A DNA stretch of 8,718 bases from Anaerolineales bacterium (GCA_026991215.1 JALXBY010000025.1:1-8718); one strand, 5' to 3'; shown: positions 1 through 6,609, numbered from the stretch's first letter. The notes: generated from the sequence alone by a model not told the origin. Program-made: numbers and translations.

Positions 1-212
1 ACGCCACCATGGTGGGCTGGGGTCCGGTGGACGACCCCCAGTTCCTCGTCCTGGTCTGGCTGGAAGACCCCCGCGCCCAGGACGGCTGGGCCTCCCTCAC
101 GGCCGCGCCCGTGTTCCGGGAGGTGGTTTCCCGCCTGGTGGTGATGTTGGGGATTCCGCCGTCCCAGCCGGTGCGGGAGCAGGCCCAGACCGAAGGAGGG
201 ATACGGCCATGA
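1..212 (+). CDS. ftsI: Penicillin-binding protein (FtsI/PBP2-type), C-terminal fragment
   Basis: This is the 3' end of a gene that starts upstream of the window; the reading frame is open from position 3. The visible residues match the last part of the transpeptidase domain of class B penicillin-binding proteins. They include a GWGPVDDPQ segment, a hydrophobic strand (FLVLVWLEDP), then TAAPVFREVV and the closing LGIPPSQP. In this family the AAPVF stretch leads into the last helix of the domain. The active-site SxxK, SxN and KTG motifs would lie upstream and cannot be checked. The protein would be membrane-anchored with an extracytoplasmic transpeptidase domain that crosslinks septal peptidoglycan. 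The next genes are murF and mraY, as in dcw clusters, which supports FtsI over an elongation-type PBP2. The stop codon overlaps the murF start by ATGA. An internal ATG at position 9 is not a real start, because the homologous region continues through it. Confidence 0.85.
   Translation, partial: ATMVGWGPVDDPQFLVLVWLEDPRAQDGWASLTAAPVFREVVSRLVVMLGIPPSQPVREQAQTEGGIRP
193..199 (+). promoter_or_regulatory. Shine-Dalgarno site of murF
   Basis: AAGGAGG lies inside the last codons of ftsI, 9 bases before the murF ATG at 209. It is one of the two strongest Shine-Dalgarno sequences in the window and fixes the murF start, together with the ATGA overlap. Confidence 0.8.
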
Positions 213-1636
213 CCCCTGGGTGGACCCTGGGTCATGTGGTGGAAGCCCTGACCGGAACCCGCCCCCCTGAACCCACGCCCGCATTGCTGGACTTCGCCAT
301 CGATTCCCGTATGGTGGGCGCGGCCGGACTGTTCGTGGCCCTGCCCGGCTCGCGTTTCGACGGCCACGACTTCGTGGAGGATGCCTTCCGCCGCGGGGCC
401 AGGGCCGCGTTGGTTCACCGGGAGATGCCCGGCATCCAGGCCCGGCGGCTGGACCTGCGCGAACCAACGCCCCTGCAGGCGTTGCAGGGTCCGGGGCCGT
501 GGCTGCTTCAGGTGCCGGAGACCCTGGCAGCCCTGCAACGGCTGGCCCGGTACTGGCGCGGGCGGTTCCCCCATCTTCAGGTCGTGGGCGTGACGGGCAG
601 TGTGGGCAAAACCACCACGAAGGAAGTGATTGCCCAGGTTTTGGCCTTGCAAGCGCCAACGCTGAAAAACCCCGGCAACTACAACAGCGAAATCGGCCTG
701 CCCCTGAGCCTGCTGCGGGCGCGGGCCTATCACCGTTTTGCCGTGCTGGAGATGGGCTTCTACGTGCCCGGAGACATCGCCCTGCTTTGCGACATCGCCC
801 GGCCCCAGGTCGGCGTGGTCACCACCATCGACCGGGTGCACGCGGAACGGGCCGGGTCGCTGGAGGCCATCGTGCAGGGGAAACAGGAACTGGTCCAGGC
901 CCTGCCCGAAACCGGCGTGGCCGTGCTCAACCGGGACGACCCCAACGTGTGGGGCATGGCCGCGGCCGCGCGGGGCCGGGTGGTTTCTTACGGCTTCCAC
1001 CCCGAAGCCGACTACCGGGCCGAGGACGTGCAGGTGCTGGGCCTGGAGGGCCTGCGCTTCCGCCTCCGGGCCGAGGGCCGGACCTGGGAGGTCGCCACCC
1101 GGCTTTTGGGGAAACACGCGGTGTACGCGGCCCTGGCCGCGACCGCGGTGGCCCGGGCCTTGGGGCTTTCCTGGGAAGGGATTCTGACCGCGTTGCGGTA
1201 CGCGCGGGTGCGGCTGCGGCTGCGGCCCTTCCGGGGGCCGGCCGGCGCGCTGATTCTGGACGACGCCTACAACGCCGCGCCCCGTTCCACCCAGGCCGCG
1301 CTGGACTTTCTGGCCGCGTTCCCTGGGGAGCGCATCGCGGTGTTGGGGGACATGCTGGAACTGGGTCCCTACGAGGAAGAAGGGCACCGGGAAGTGGGCC
1401 GCCACGCGGCCCGCATCGTGCACGCGTTGATTGCCGTGGGGCCGCGGGCGCGGGTGCTGGCCCAGGCCGCGGCCCAGGCCGGCCTGCCTGAACAGGCCGT
1501 CATTTGGGTGCCCGATGCCCAACACGCGTACGAGGCCCTGCGGCCCCGCCTGCACAAGGACGCGGTGGTCCTGGTCAAGGCTTCGCGGGCCGTGGGCCTG
1601 GATGCCCTGATTCGCCGTCTGGAGCAGACAACATGA
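209..1636 (+). CDS. murF: UDP-N-acetylmuramoyl-tripeptide--D-alanyl-D-alanine ligase
   Basis: This cytoplasmic Mur ligase uses ATP to join D-Ala-D-Ala to UDP-MurNAc-tripeptide, the last soluble step of peptidoglycan precursor synthesis. The 475-residue length is close to the usual 450-470. The three domains are visible in order. The N-terminal UDP-binding domain has an FAIDSRMVGAAGLFVALPG stretch near residues 28-46. The central ATPase domain has the P-loop GVTGSVGKTTT from residue 127, with the catalytic Lys at 134, followed by NYNSEIGLPLSLL. The C-terminal ligase domain has DDAYNAAPRST from residue 351, then LGDMLELG. The DxYNAxP form is typical of MurF; MurE would show a DNPR motif instead. 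The usual KGSR near the end reads KASR here. The start is set by a strong Shine-Dalgarno site and an ATGA overlap with ftsI. The stop overlaps mraY the same way, so the three genes are probably cotranscribed and translationally coupled. Confidence 0.95.
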   Translation: MTPGWTLGHVVEALTGTRPPEPTPALLDFAIDSRMVGAAGLFVALPGSRFDGHDFVEDAFRRGARAALVHREMPGIQARRLDLREPTPLQALQGPGPWLLQVPETLAALQRLARYWRGRFPHLQVVGVTGSVGKTTTKEVIAQVLALQAPTLKNPGNYNSEIGLPLSLLRARAYHRFAVLEMGFYVPGDIALLCDIARPQVGVVTTIDRVHAERAGSLEAIVQGKQELVQALPETGVAVLNRDDPNVWGMAAAARGRVVSYGFHPEADYRAEDVQVLGLEGLRFRLRAEGRTWEVATRLLGKHAVYAALAATAVARALGLSWEGILTALRYARVRLRLRPFRGPAGALILDDAYNAAPRSTQAALDFLAAFPGERIAVLGDMLELGPYEEEGHREVGRHAARIVHALIAVGPRARVLAQAAAQAGLPEQAVIWVPDAQHAYEALRPRLHKDAVVLVKASRAVGLDALIRRLEQTT

Positions 1637-2628
1637 AAGCCATAACCAACCCCGGCCTGATTGCCCTGGGCTTCCTTCTGGTCACCTTTTTGCTCACCTG
1701 GCTCTGGATGCCGCCCTTCATTCGCTTCCTGCGCTGGTGGGGTATGGGGAAGTACATCCGGGAGGACGTCCCCGACCGGCACATGGGCAAGTTGGGCACG
1801 GTGACCATGGGCGGCTGGGGGTTTCTGCTCCCCGTGGCGTTGATGTTCCTCTTCATGCACGCCACGCGGGTGTACGCCCTGCGGTTCGCGGGCCGGGCGG
1901 TGCTGCTCCCGGTGATGACGCTCCTTGCCTTTGGCTTGCTGGGCGCGGTGGATGACTGGCTGGGCGTGCGTAAAGGCCGGGGCCTGCGGGCCAGGACCAA
2001 GTTCTTCCTCCAAATCGTGCTGGCAACCCTGGCCGTGGCGTGGATTAAGCAACTGTACGAAGCCCCCGGCTTCTTCCTGCCGGGCATTCCAAAGCCCCTA
2101 CCCGCGGGGTGGTGGTACTGGCCCCTGGGCGTGTTCATCATCGTGGCCACGTCCAACGCGGTCAACCTGACCGACGGCCTGGACGGCCTGGCCGCGCTGG
2201 TGACCGCGACCTCCTTCGTGGCCTTTGGCGTGCTGGGCATCTACCACCAGGATTACATCGTGGCCCAGTTGTGCTTCCTGATGGCCGGCGCGCTGTTGGG
2301 CTTTTTGTGGTTCAACGTGCATCCGGCCATGGTGTTCATGGGTGATGCTGGCTCTCTGGCCATTGGCGCGGGGTTGGCCGTGGTCGCCCTGATGCTGGGG
2401 GAATGGATTGTACTCCCCCTGGTGGCCCTGATTCCCCTGGTGGAGACCCTGAGCGTCATTCTGCAGGTGGCGTACTTCAAGGCCACCGGCGGCCGGCGCA
2501 TCTTCAAGATGAGTCCGCTGCACCACCACTTCGAACTTTCGGGCTGGACCGAAACCCAAGTGGTGACCCGCTTCTGGCTGATTCAGGTCATGGCCGCACT
2601 GTTGGGTGTGGCCATCGCCATGGCGTGA
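1633..2628 (+). CDS. mraY: Phospho-N-acetylmuramoyl-pentapeptide-transferase
   Basis: MraY is a polytopic membrane enzyme that transfers phospho-MurNAc-pentapeptide from UDP to undecaprenyl phosphate, making lipid I. The 331-residue product is short relative to E. coli MraY (about 360) but similar to Gram-positive versions. It has roughly ten hydrophobic segments. Diagnostic motifs are all present: HMGKLGTVTMGG near residues 49-60, the Asp pair D107-D108 in GAVDD, NAVNLTDGLDGLA from residue 175, MGDAGS with D238, and the SPLHHHFE loop with H297-H299. The start at 1633 gives the canonical short cytoplasmic N-terminus and overlaps the murF stop as ATGA. A GGAG lies 8 bases upstream. A longer in-frame start at 1504 would add 43 residues that overlap murF and look like out-of-frame murF sequence, so it was rejected. 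The gene is the last of its operon; a heptamer repeat array begins 6 bases after its stop. Confidence 0.96.
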   Translation: MKAITNPGLIALGFLLVTFLLTWLWMPPFIRFLRWWGMGKYIREDVPDRHMGKLGTVTMGGWGFLLPVALMFLFMHATRVYALRFAGRAVLLPVMTLLAFGLLGAVDDWLGVRKGRGLRARTKFFLQIVLATLAVAWIKQLYEAPGFFLPGIPKPLPAGWWYWPLGVFIIVATSNAVNLTDGLDGLAALVTATSFVAFGVLGIYHQDYIVAQLCFLMAGALLGFLWFNVHPAMVFMGDAGSLAIGAGLAVVALMLGEWIVLPLVALIPLVETLSVILQVAYFKATGGRRIFKMSPLHHHFELSGWTETQVVTRFWLIQVMAALLGVAIAMA

Positions 2629-2633
2629 GGGGA

Positions 2634-2745
2634 AGCAGTGGGCAGTCGGCCGTCAGCGGTCGGCAGTCGGCGGTCAGCCGTCAGCGGTCAGCGGTCAAGC
2701 GGACAGCGCACCGCGCACTGCGGACCGTGCACTGCGCACTGCCGC
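2634..2745. repeat. Heptamer repeat array 1 (inverting orientation)
   Basis: Sixteen consecutive 7-bp units fill the gap between the convergent mraY and lipoprotein genes. From 2641 the units read GGCAGTC, GGCCGTC, AGCGGTC, GGCAGTC, GGCGGTC, AGCCGTC, AGCGGTC, AGCGGTC. After about 2697 the units switch to the complementary type (for example ACTGCGC), while the 7-bp spacing is kept. The two halves can fold back on each other: GGCAGT at 2641-2646 matches ACTGCC at 2738-2743, and a 24-base alignment of the outer arms gives 16 matches. There is no U-tract. The array could serve as a bidirectional terminator or mRNA 3' end structure for the two convergent units; that role is inference. No ORF in this stretch looks real. 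Confidence 0.85.
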
Positions 2746-2753
2746 CTTCCGAA

Positions 2754-3788
2754 CTACTCTTCCGGCACCGTGACGTACCCGGATTGAATCTGCTCCCACA
2801 GGTCCCAGAGCATCTGCATGCGGCCGGGGGTGAAGACCGTATCCTGGCGGCTTTCCCAGCGGGGTTTGATGGCCACAGGGCCGTAAGGCCCTTCCCACAG
2901 CCGACGTACGTACATACGCAACAGGGTCTCCCAATCCGGCGCGTAAAGTGCGGCATCGTCCTCGGGCTGCAAGGGCCCGCCGCGGAGGATAAGAACCTCC
3001 TGGGCCTTGAGGCAGGCCGCGGCTTCCCGGGGTGCTTCATCCGGAAGATAGGCGACCTGGAGGAAATAGGTGGCCAGGCCCTGGGTACAGACGGCCTCCC
3101 AGGTCCCGGGTTCGTTCCCGGCCACGGGCAGCACCACGGGGTAACGCACGAAGGGCGGTTTGGGTGGCTTGCACAGGCCGCAGTAGTACCAGCCGCCCTG
3201 GACGAAGGCCCGGGCCCAGGGGCTTTGCGCCTGCCCCTGAGGAAGCAAGGCTGCGGCCCGCCAATCCGGGGCCGCAACCACCGAAAGGTACCCGGTCAAA
3301 AAGGCAAGCACCGTGGGCCGAAGGCCGCTGGCGTCTAAAAGAATCATGCGCGGCGGGGTTTGCGCCTCTTCGGGCAGCGAACCCATGACAAGCACCGGCA
3401 CCCCAGGGTTCGCCTGGGCCCAGGGCAGCACGTCGTTGGGGCCATACGGCGGCAGCACCAGCACCGCGGCCACGCCTTCGTCGGCCGTGGGAAGGGGTTC
3501 CCCACGGACCACCTTGGGTTCCCAGTCCGCAGGCAGGCCCGTTTCCTGCAACACGGTCATGGCCCGTTGCAGAAGGTCTTCTGAAGTGTTCTCGGCCGCC
3601 CACAACACCAACCAGGACCGGCTCGGCGTGGGTGTCAGGGTAGGTTGTGGCGGGACCGTGGCCTGTTGGGTTGCAGGCGCTGGGGTGGGGGAAGCGGTGG
3701 CCTGCGGCGGGGACGCACTCCCTTTTCGGCAACCCGCCAGGGCACCAAGCAGGACGATAAGCAGAACCGGCAACACCGAGCGACGCAT
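2754..3788 (-). CDS. Lipoprotein with periplasmic-binding-protein-like body
   Basis: This is a 344-residue secreted lipoprotein of uncertain function. The N-terminus is a classic lipoprotein signal: MRR, a hydrophobic stretch VLPVLLIVLLGA, then the lipobox LAGC with the lipidated Cys at residue 20. A linker rich in Pro, Thr and Ala follows (about residues 21-56). The body alternates beta-strand-like segments (WLVLWAAE, AAVLVLPPY, VPVLVMG, AAALLP, EVLILRGG) with helices. AFLTGYLSVV near 162 and ARAFVQGGWYY near 192-202 recall substrate-binding proteins of the BMP/PnrA type, but this is a weak resemblance and no ligand is predicted. A CGLC motif at 203-206 and two further cysteines (234, 259) could form disulfides. 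The start at 3788 is chosen over a longer one at 3860 because it gives the signal peptide directly and has a GAGGT Shine-Dalgarno site 5 bases upstream. It begins 58 bp after the tlyA stop, so it is probably in the tlyA transcript. There is no adjacent permease or ATPase gene. Confidence 0.8.
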   Translation of the reverse strand: MRRSVLPVLLIVLLGALAGCRKGSASPPQATASPTPAPATQQATVPPQPTLTPTPSRSWLVLWAAENTSEDLLQRAMTVLQETGLPADWEPKVVRGEPLPTADEGVAAVLVLPPYGPNDVLPWAQANPGVPVLVMGSLPEEAQTPPRMILLDASGLRPTVLAFLTGYLSVVAAPDWRAAALLPQGQAQSPWARAFVQGGWYYCGLCKPPKPPFVRYPVVLPVAGNEPGTWEAVCTQGLATYFLQVAYLPDEAPREAAACLKAQEVLILRGGPLQPEDDAALYAPDWETLLRMYVRRLWEGPYGPVAIKPRWESRQDTVFTPGRMQMLWDLWEQIQSGYVTVPEE

Positions 3789-3793
3789 GGCAG

Positions 3794-3798
3794 ACCTC
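3794..3798 (-). promoter_or_regulatory. Shine-Dalgarno site deciding the lipoprotein start
   Basis: On the - strand GAGGT stands 5 bases before the ATG at 3788. It supports the start that begins the lipoprotein signal peptide over the ATG 24 codons upstream, which would bury the signal behind a charged extension and overlap tlyA. Confidence 0.7.
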
Positions 3799-3846
3799 AC
3801 ACGCTTTGGGTGGACCGATGTACGAACAGGCTTCCCAACGCCCCTT

Positions 3847-4662
3847 TCACGGGTTTGCATGCGCTTCCTGGACGGCCTGGCTCATCCAGGGGGCCCAGAC
3901 ATCTTCGGGCACGGGTTGCGCCTGGGGGTCGTAGACGAAATACCCCCAGAATTCCACGTTGCCCTTCTTGGCCCCCCGCAGGGGCGAGGGCATCAACCCC
4001 TGGGGGCGGAAGCCCTGGGCCTGGGCCGCGGTCACCACTTCGGCCAGCACCCGGCGGTGGACCTCCGGGTCCCGGATGACGCCTTTGCCGCGTGCGCTTT
4101 CCCTGGGCCCGGCCTCGAACTGGGGTTTGATGAGTGCGAGAAGCAGGCCTCCCGGTCCCGCGTACCATCCGGGGAAGCGGGGGAGCAGAAGACGCAGGGA
4201 GATGAAGGATACATCCACGGTGATGAGGGAAACAGGTTCGGGCAGGGCCTCCAGATAGCGGGCGTTCACCCCCTCCATGACCACGACCCGGGGGTCCTGC
4301 CGCAGTTGCCAGTGCAGTTGCCCGTGCCCCACGTCGATGGCATACACCTTGCGCGCGCCGTGCTGCAACAGGCAATCGGTGAAGCCGCCGGTGGAAGCCC
4401 CCACGTCCGCGCACACCCGGCCTTCCACCGGTATCTGGAAGCGTTCCAGCGCGGCCTCCAGTTTCTCCCCGCCCCGGGAGACGTACCGGGGCCGCTCCAG
4501 CACCTCCAGGCGCGCGTCGATGGGGAGCAGGGTGGCCGGCTTGGGCACAGGGCGCCCATCGGCCCGCACCTTCCCCGCAAGGATGAGGCGCTGGGCCAGG
4601 GTACGGCTGGCTGCAAGGCCGCGTTCCACCAAAAGCACATCCGCGCGCTGTTTTTTGGCCAT
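3847..4662 (-). CDS. tlyA: TlyA-family rRNA (cytidine-2'-O)-methyltransferase
   Basis: TlyA is a cytoplasmic S-adenosylmethionine-dependent enzyme that 2'-O-methylates cytidines in ribosomal RNA; in mycobacteria these lie in 16S helix 44 and 23S helix 69. The name hemolysin often attached to the family is historical. The 271-residue product matches the usual length. An S4 RNA-binding domain covers about residues 5-60 (ADVLLVERGLAASRTLAQRL, GKVRADGRPV). An FtsJ/RrmJ-like methyltransferase fold follows, with YVSRGGEKLEAAL, the SAM motif ADVGASTGGFTD (85-96), VYAIDVG, VDVSFIS and IKPQFE. The K-D-K-E tetrad expected of 2'-O-methyltransferases can be assigned as K67, D150, K179 and E237. The ATG at 4662 is preferred because MAKKQRADVLL is the normal family N-terminus. 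A longer ORF start at 4755 would place the start upstream of the likely promoter. The Shine-Dalgarno match is weak (CGGA). Which cytidine is the target cannot be read from the sequence. Confidence 0.93.
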   Translation of the reverse strand: MAKKQRADVLLVERGLAASRTLAQRLILAGKVRADGRPVPKPATLLPIDARLEVLERPRYVSRGGEKLEAALERFQIPVEGRVCADVGASTGGFTDCLLQHGARKVYAIDVGHGQLHWQLRQDPRVVVMEGVNARYLEALPEPVSLITVDVSFISLRLLLPRFPGWYAGPGGLLLALIKPQFEAGPRESARGKGVIRDPEVHRRVLAEVVTAAQAQGFRPQGLMPSPLRGAKKGNVEFWGYFVYDPQAQPVPEDVWAPWMSQAVQEAHANP

Positions 4663-4717
4663 GGGTCCGTAGGGGGTCGCAAAGGCTCGCAAGGCCCAAT
4701 GCCTTGGGTCGGAAGGT

Positions 4718-4746
4718 ATTTTAGCCCCGGCGCCCCACGTGGGGAA
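4718..4746 (-). promoter_or_regulatory. Candidate tlyA promoter
   Basis: On the - strand a good -10 box TAAAAT (4723 to 4718) lies 17 bases downstream of a weak -35-like TTCCCC (4746 to 4741). The expected transcript would start near 4711, leaving a leader of about 50 bases before the tlyA ATG at 4662. The leader contains a small inverted repeat, CCCAA/TTGGG (4695-4708). The -35 match is only three of six positions, so the call rests mainly on the -10 box and its position in the gap between two genes. Confidence 0.45.
4733..4744. promoter_or_regulatory. Perfect 12-bp palindrome, candidate operator
   Basis: CCCCACGTGGGG is an exact palindrome centred on CACGTG. It lies between the putative -35 and -10 boxes of the tlyA promoter, where a dimeric regulator could block transcription. 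No regulator gene is adjacent, and GC-rich DNA yields such palindromes by chance, so the role is a suggestion only. Confidence 0.35.
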
Positions 4747-4787
4747 GGATAGCACGCCTTTCTGCCCTGGGGGTAGCCCGCGGTTTG

Positions 4788-4815
4788 GCGCAGCGGACGG
4801 CGATCAGCGGGCCGC
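4788..4815. repeat. Short degenerate heptamer run at peptidase 3' end
   Basis: Read on the - strand, four 7-base units run across the peptidase stop codon: GCGGCCC, GCTGATC, GCCGTCC, GCTGCGC. They resemble units of the three longer arrays (for example ACTGATC and AGCCGTC), but none is identical to them. With only four units this could be coincidence. Confidence 0.3.
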
Positions 4816-6477
4816 GGGAAGGCTTTGGGGGCAGGGCCAGGATGCCGAAGCCGGGTCGGGCAGGGGCCAGGGTTCCAGGGCAGGGGGCCGGTCCATGGGC
4901 CGAACCCAGGCCGTCGCGGCGGCCAGGTCCAGTTGTTGAATATCCCCACCACAGCCCCGGGCCCAGGCCACCCAACGCCGGACCCAACCGGCCTCCTGGG
5001 GCCAATCGTGCACCCGGCCCTGCACCGCCACCTGGTTCAGCACAGCGCGGGTTGGCTGCAAGAAACGCCAGGCCCGGTCGAAGTCGCCAGCCTGCCAGGC
5101 CCGCGCGCTTTGCTGGAGCAACAGTTCGATGGCAGCGTGCACCCCGGTGTTGGGGCTGCGTACCGCGTCCAGCACCAGGCCCCGGGCCTGCATCTGTGCC
5201 CGGTTGAGGAACCACATGGTGCGGTAATAGGCGGCCGGGTCCAGCAAGCGCTGGTAGGTCCGCAGGGTCTCGAACAGGGCCAGCATCACGGTCACGTCGT
5301 CTACGGTCCTGGGGTCGGGGGGAAGAGCCAGGGCTTTGGCCCGCAGCGAGCGGTCCAGGGCCTGGAGGGAGGTCCCCTGGCGGGCCAGGTTTCGGTCCAG
5401 GGCCTGGGCCGCGTCTTCGCCGGACCGGGGCGGTTCCAGGCTGGTCACAAAGCGCCAGAAGGCCTCCCAGCCCCAACGTTCGACCAGGTACTGCACTAAG
5501 GCCCCGGCTTCGATGTACGCGGTCTCATGCTGATGCTGGTAGAAGTTCCGGGCCAGGGTAGGCAGGGGGATGTAACGTCGGGTGGTCAGCAAAGCCCGCA
5601 CTCGCTGGTACAGGTCCTCGCCGGGCCGGTAATGGCCCTGGGTGAGGTAGACGGCCATGCCCTCGCCCAACAGCGGGGGAATCCACCGGCCGGGCGCGGC
5701 CTGGAGCGTCATCCAGTGCACGGTTTCGTGGCGGAGCACCTGCCGGGTCTGGCCCGGGATCGGCGCGCGGTCCCGGTAACTGACCCAGGCATCCTCCCAG
5801 GTGAACCCGCCCTGGCCCCACCAGCGGGGGGAAAAGACCACGGACAGGGGGCCGTCAGGGTTCAGGCCCATGCGGGCCTGCATCTCGGCATACACGTCCT
5901 GGGTCATGGCCCGGAGTTGGGGGAGGTCCCGCTCGGTTTCGGTGCCGCGGAAGTAGAAGATGCGGCAACAGGCCGTCGTCGCGGCGGCCCAGGCGAGGTT
6001 TCGTTCCCCCAAAGGCCGCCGCGCGGCCGGCCAGAGGTAAAGGGTGCCCTGGTAGACGGTGCGGGGCTGGGTGCCTTCGCGTTCTTCCTGAAGAAGGAAG
6101 GTGTGCGGGCCCGCCGCGGCCTGGGCGGTATCCCACACCCAGCGGAAGACCGCGGTGGGGCGATGGTCGAAGCCCCTGGGGGCCACGGTCGCGGTCGCGG
6201 TGGGGCCATGGGGCGGGTCGATGCGCAACCGCAAGCGCAGGCCGGGCTGCACCGCGCGGGCCGGCGGCGTGACCTCCCAACTCAGCACGTCGCCCACGTA
6301 CCAGGGGCCGGGTGGGTGCAGGCGCACCTGCCAGGCTTCGGCCTTTTGGGGAAGGGCGCGCGACGGGGCCGCCCACAACGCGAGGAGAACCAAGCCCAGA
6401 AGGGGAAGCCCCCAGCGCCATGGGCCGCGGTTCTGCCTGACCTGCCGCTGCCGTAGCCCAGGTCGTTCCGGGGTCAT
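4804..6477 (-). CDS. Secreted peptidase MA-like (gluzincin) metalloprotease
   Basis: This 557-residue product begins with a basic n-region (RQRQVRQNRGPWRW) and a hydrophobic core (GLPLLGLVLLALWAA). A plausible signal-peptidase site follows SRA near residue 41, so the protein is probably exported. Residues 45-160 look like beta-rich Ig-like modules. The catalytic part has HETVH at residues 250-254, fitting the zinc-binding HExxH motif. E272 in LLGEGMAVYL, 18 residues after the second His, is a fitting third ligand, as in the gluzincin clan and the peptidase MA-like family. The region before it (YFRGTETERDLPQLRAMTQDVYAEMQ) is typical of that family. The C-terminal 200 residues are helix-rich, end in a Pro/Trp-rich tail and match nothing I know. 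Start 6477 is chosen because a GGAG lies 7 bases upstream and it falls downstream of the likely promoter; longer starts at 6507 and 6603 lack a well-placed Shine-Dalgarno site. The substrate is unknown. Confidence 0.8.
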   Translation of the reverse strand: MTPERPGLRQRQVRQNRGPWRWGLPLLGLVLLALWAAPSRALPQKAEAWQVRLHPPGPWYVGDVLSWEVTPPARAVQPGLRLRLRIDPPHGPTATATVAPRGFDHRPTAVFRWVWDTAQAAAGPHTFLLQEEREGTQPRTVYQGTLYLWPAARRPLGERNLAWAAATTACCRIFYFRGTETERDLPQLRAMTQDVYAEMQARMGLNPDGPLSVVFSPRWWGQGGFTWEDAWVSYRDRAPIPGQTRQVLRHETVHWMTLQAAPGRWIPPLLGEGMAVYLTQGHYRPGEDLYQRVRALLTTRRYIPLPTLARNFYQHQHETAYIEAGALVQYLVERWGWEAFWRFVTSLEPPRSGEDAAQALDRNLARQGTSLQALDRSLRAKALALPPDPRTVDDVTVMLALFETLRTYQRLLDPAAYYRTMWFLNRAQMQARGLVLDAVRSPNTGVHAAIELLLQQSARAWQAGDFDRAWRFLQPTRAVLNQVAVQGRVHDWPQEAGWVRRWVAWARGCGGDIQQLDLAAATAWVRPMDRPPALEPWPLPDPASASWPCPQSLPAAR

Positions 6478-6484
6478 CCACGCG

Positions 6485-6488
6485 CTCC
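6485..6488 (-). promoter_or_regulatory. Shine-Dalgarno site deciding the peptidase start
   Basis: On the - strand GGAG lies 7 bases before the ATG at 6477. This selects the start 25 residues ahead of the hydrophobic signal core over the ATGs at 6507 and 6603. Confidence 0.55.
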
Positions 6489-6528
6489 ATGTGGCGCGTC
6501 GCGCCATGGGTGCACCACACACCCCCTG

Positions 6529-6557
6529 ATTGTACTGGGCTGGTGCGCCGCCCAACA
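6529..6557 (-). promoter_or_regulatory. Candidate promoter of the peptidase gene
   Basis: On the - strand a TACAAT -10 box occupies 6534 to 6529. The sequence 17 bases upstream is TGTTGG (6557 to 6552), a poor -35. Transcription would begin near 6522, giving a leader of about 45 bases to the ATG at 6477. The position between divergent genes supports it; the weak -35 limits confidence. Confidence 0.4.
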
Positions 6558-6570
6558 CGGCCGATGCCTG

Positions 6571-6576
6571 TACAAT
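6571..6576 (+). promoter_or_regulatory. Candidate -10 box for the spermidine-synthase-like gene
   Basis: TACAAT at 6571-6576 mirrors the - strand box at 6529-6534. No convincing -35 is found at the right distance. If used, the transcript would start near 6583 and carry a leader of about 84 bases that contains most of heptamer array 2. Confidence 0.35.
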
Positions 6577-6609
6577 AGGCAGCCAGGGGTCGGCGGTGGG
6601 CACGCTGCA

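Noticed and set aside
499..1491. A 330-residue + strand frame inside murF
   Set aside because: It is a shifted frame of murF with Gly/Arg/Pro/Ala-rich low-complexity sequence and no start signal.
2634..2745. Possible CRISPR array
   Set aside because: Units are 7 bp, contiguous and degenerate. There are no 25-40 bp direct repeats with unique spacers, and no cas genes.
2403..3338. A 311-residue open frame on the + strand
   Set aside because: It crosses mraY in another frame, runs through the heptamer array and then lies antisense to the lipoprotein. Its middle is just translated repeat.
3789..3846. A separate promoter for the lipoprotein gene in the 58-bp gap after tlyA
   Set aside because: TACATC with TTGGGA nearby was considered, but the spacing is only about 10 bases. 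Cotranscription with tlyA is simpler.
4746..4751. A second -10-like TATCCT box on the - strand upstream of tlyA
   Set aside because: The sequence 17 bases upstream (ACCCCC) has no -35 character, and the TAAAAT box downstream is better.
3313..4752. A 479-residue open frame on the + strand
   Set aside because: It lies opposite tlyA and the lipoprotein gene, which have clear family motifs or a lipobox. Its product has no recognisable domain and is biased in the way antisense frames of high-GC genes are.
4663..4755. Longer N-terminus of TlyA starting at 4755
   Set aside because: The added residues do not resemble the family, and the segment holds the TAAAAT box and palindrome. MAKKQRADVLL is a normal TlyA start.
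5527..6456. A 309-residue + strand frame opposite the peptidase gene
   Set aside because: The - strand carries the signal peptide and HExxH motif; the + frame has no domain and no ribosome site.
6478..6603. Longer N-terminus of the peptidase starting at 6603 or 6507
   Set aside because: The extension would run through the putative promoter and lacks a well-placed ribosome site. It would also place the signal core far from the N-terminus.
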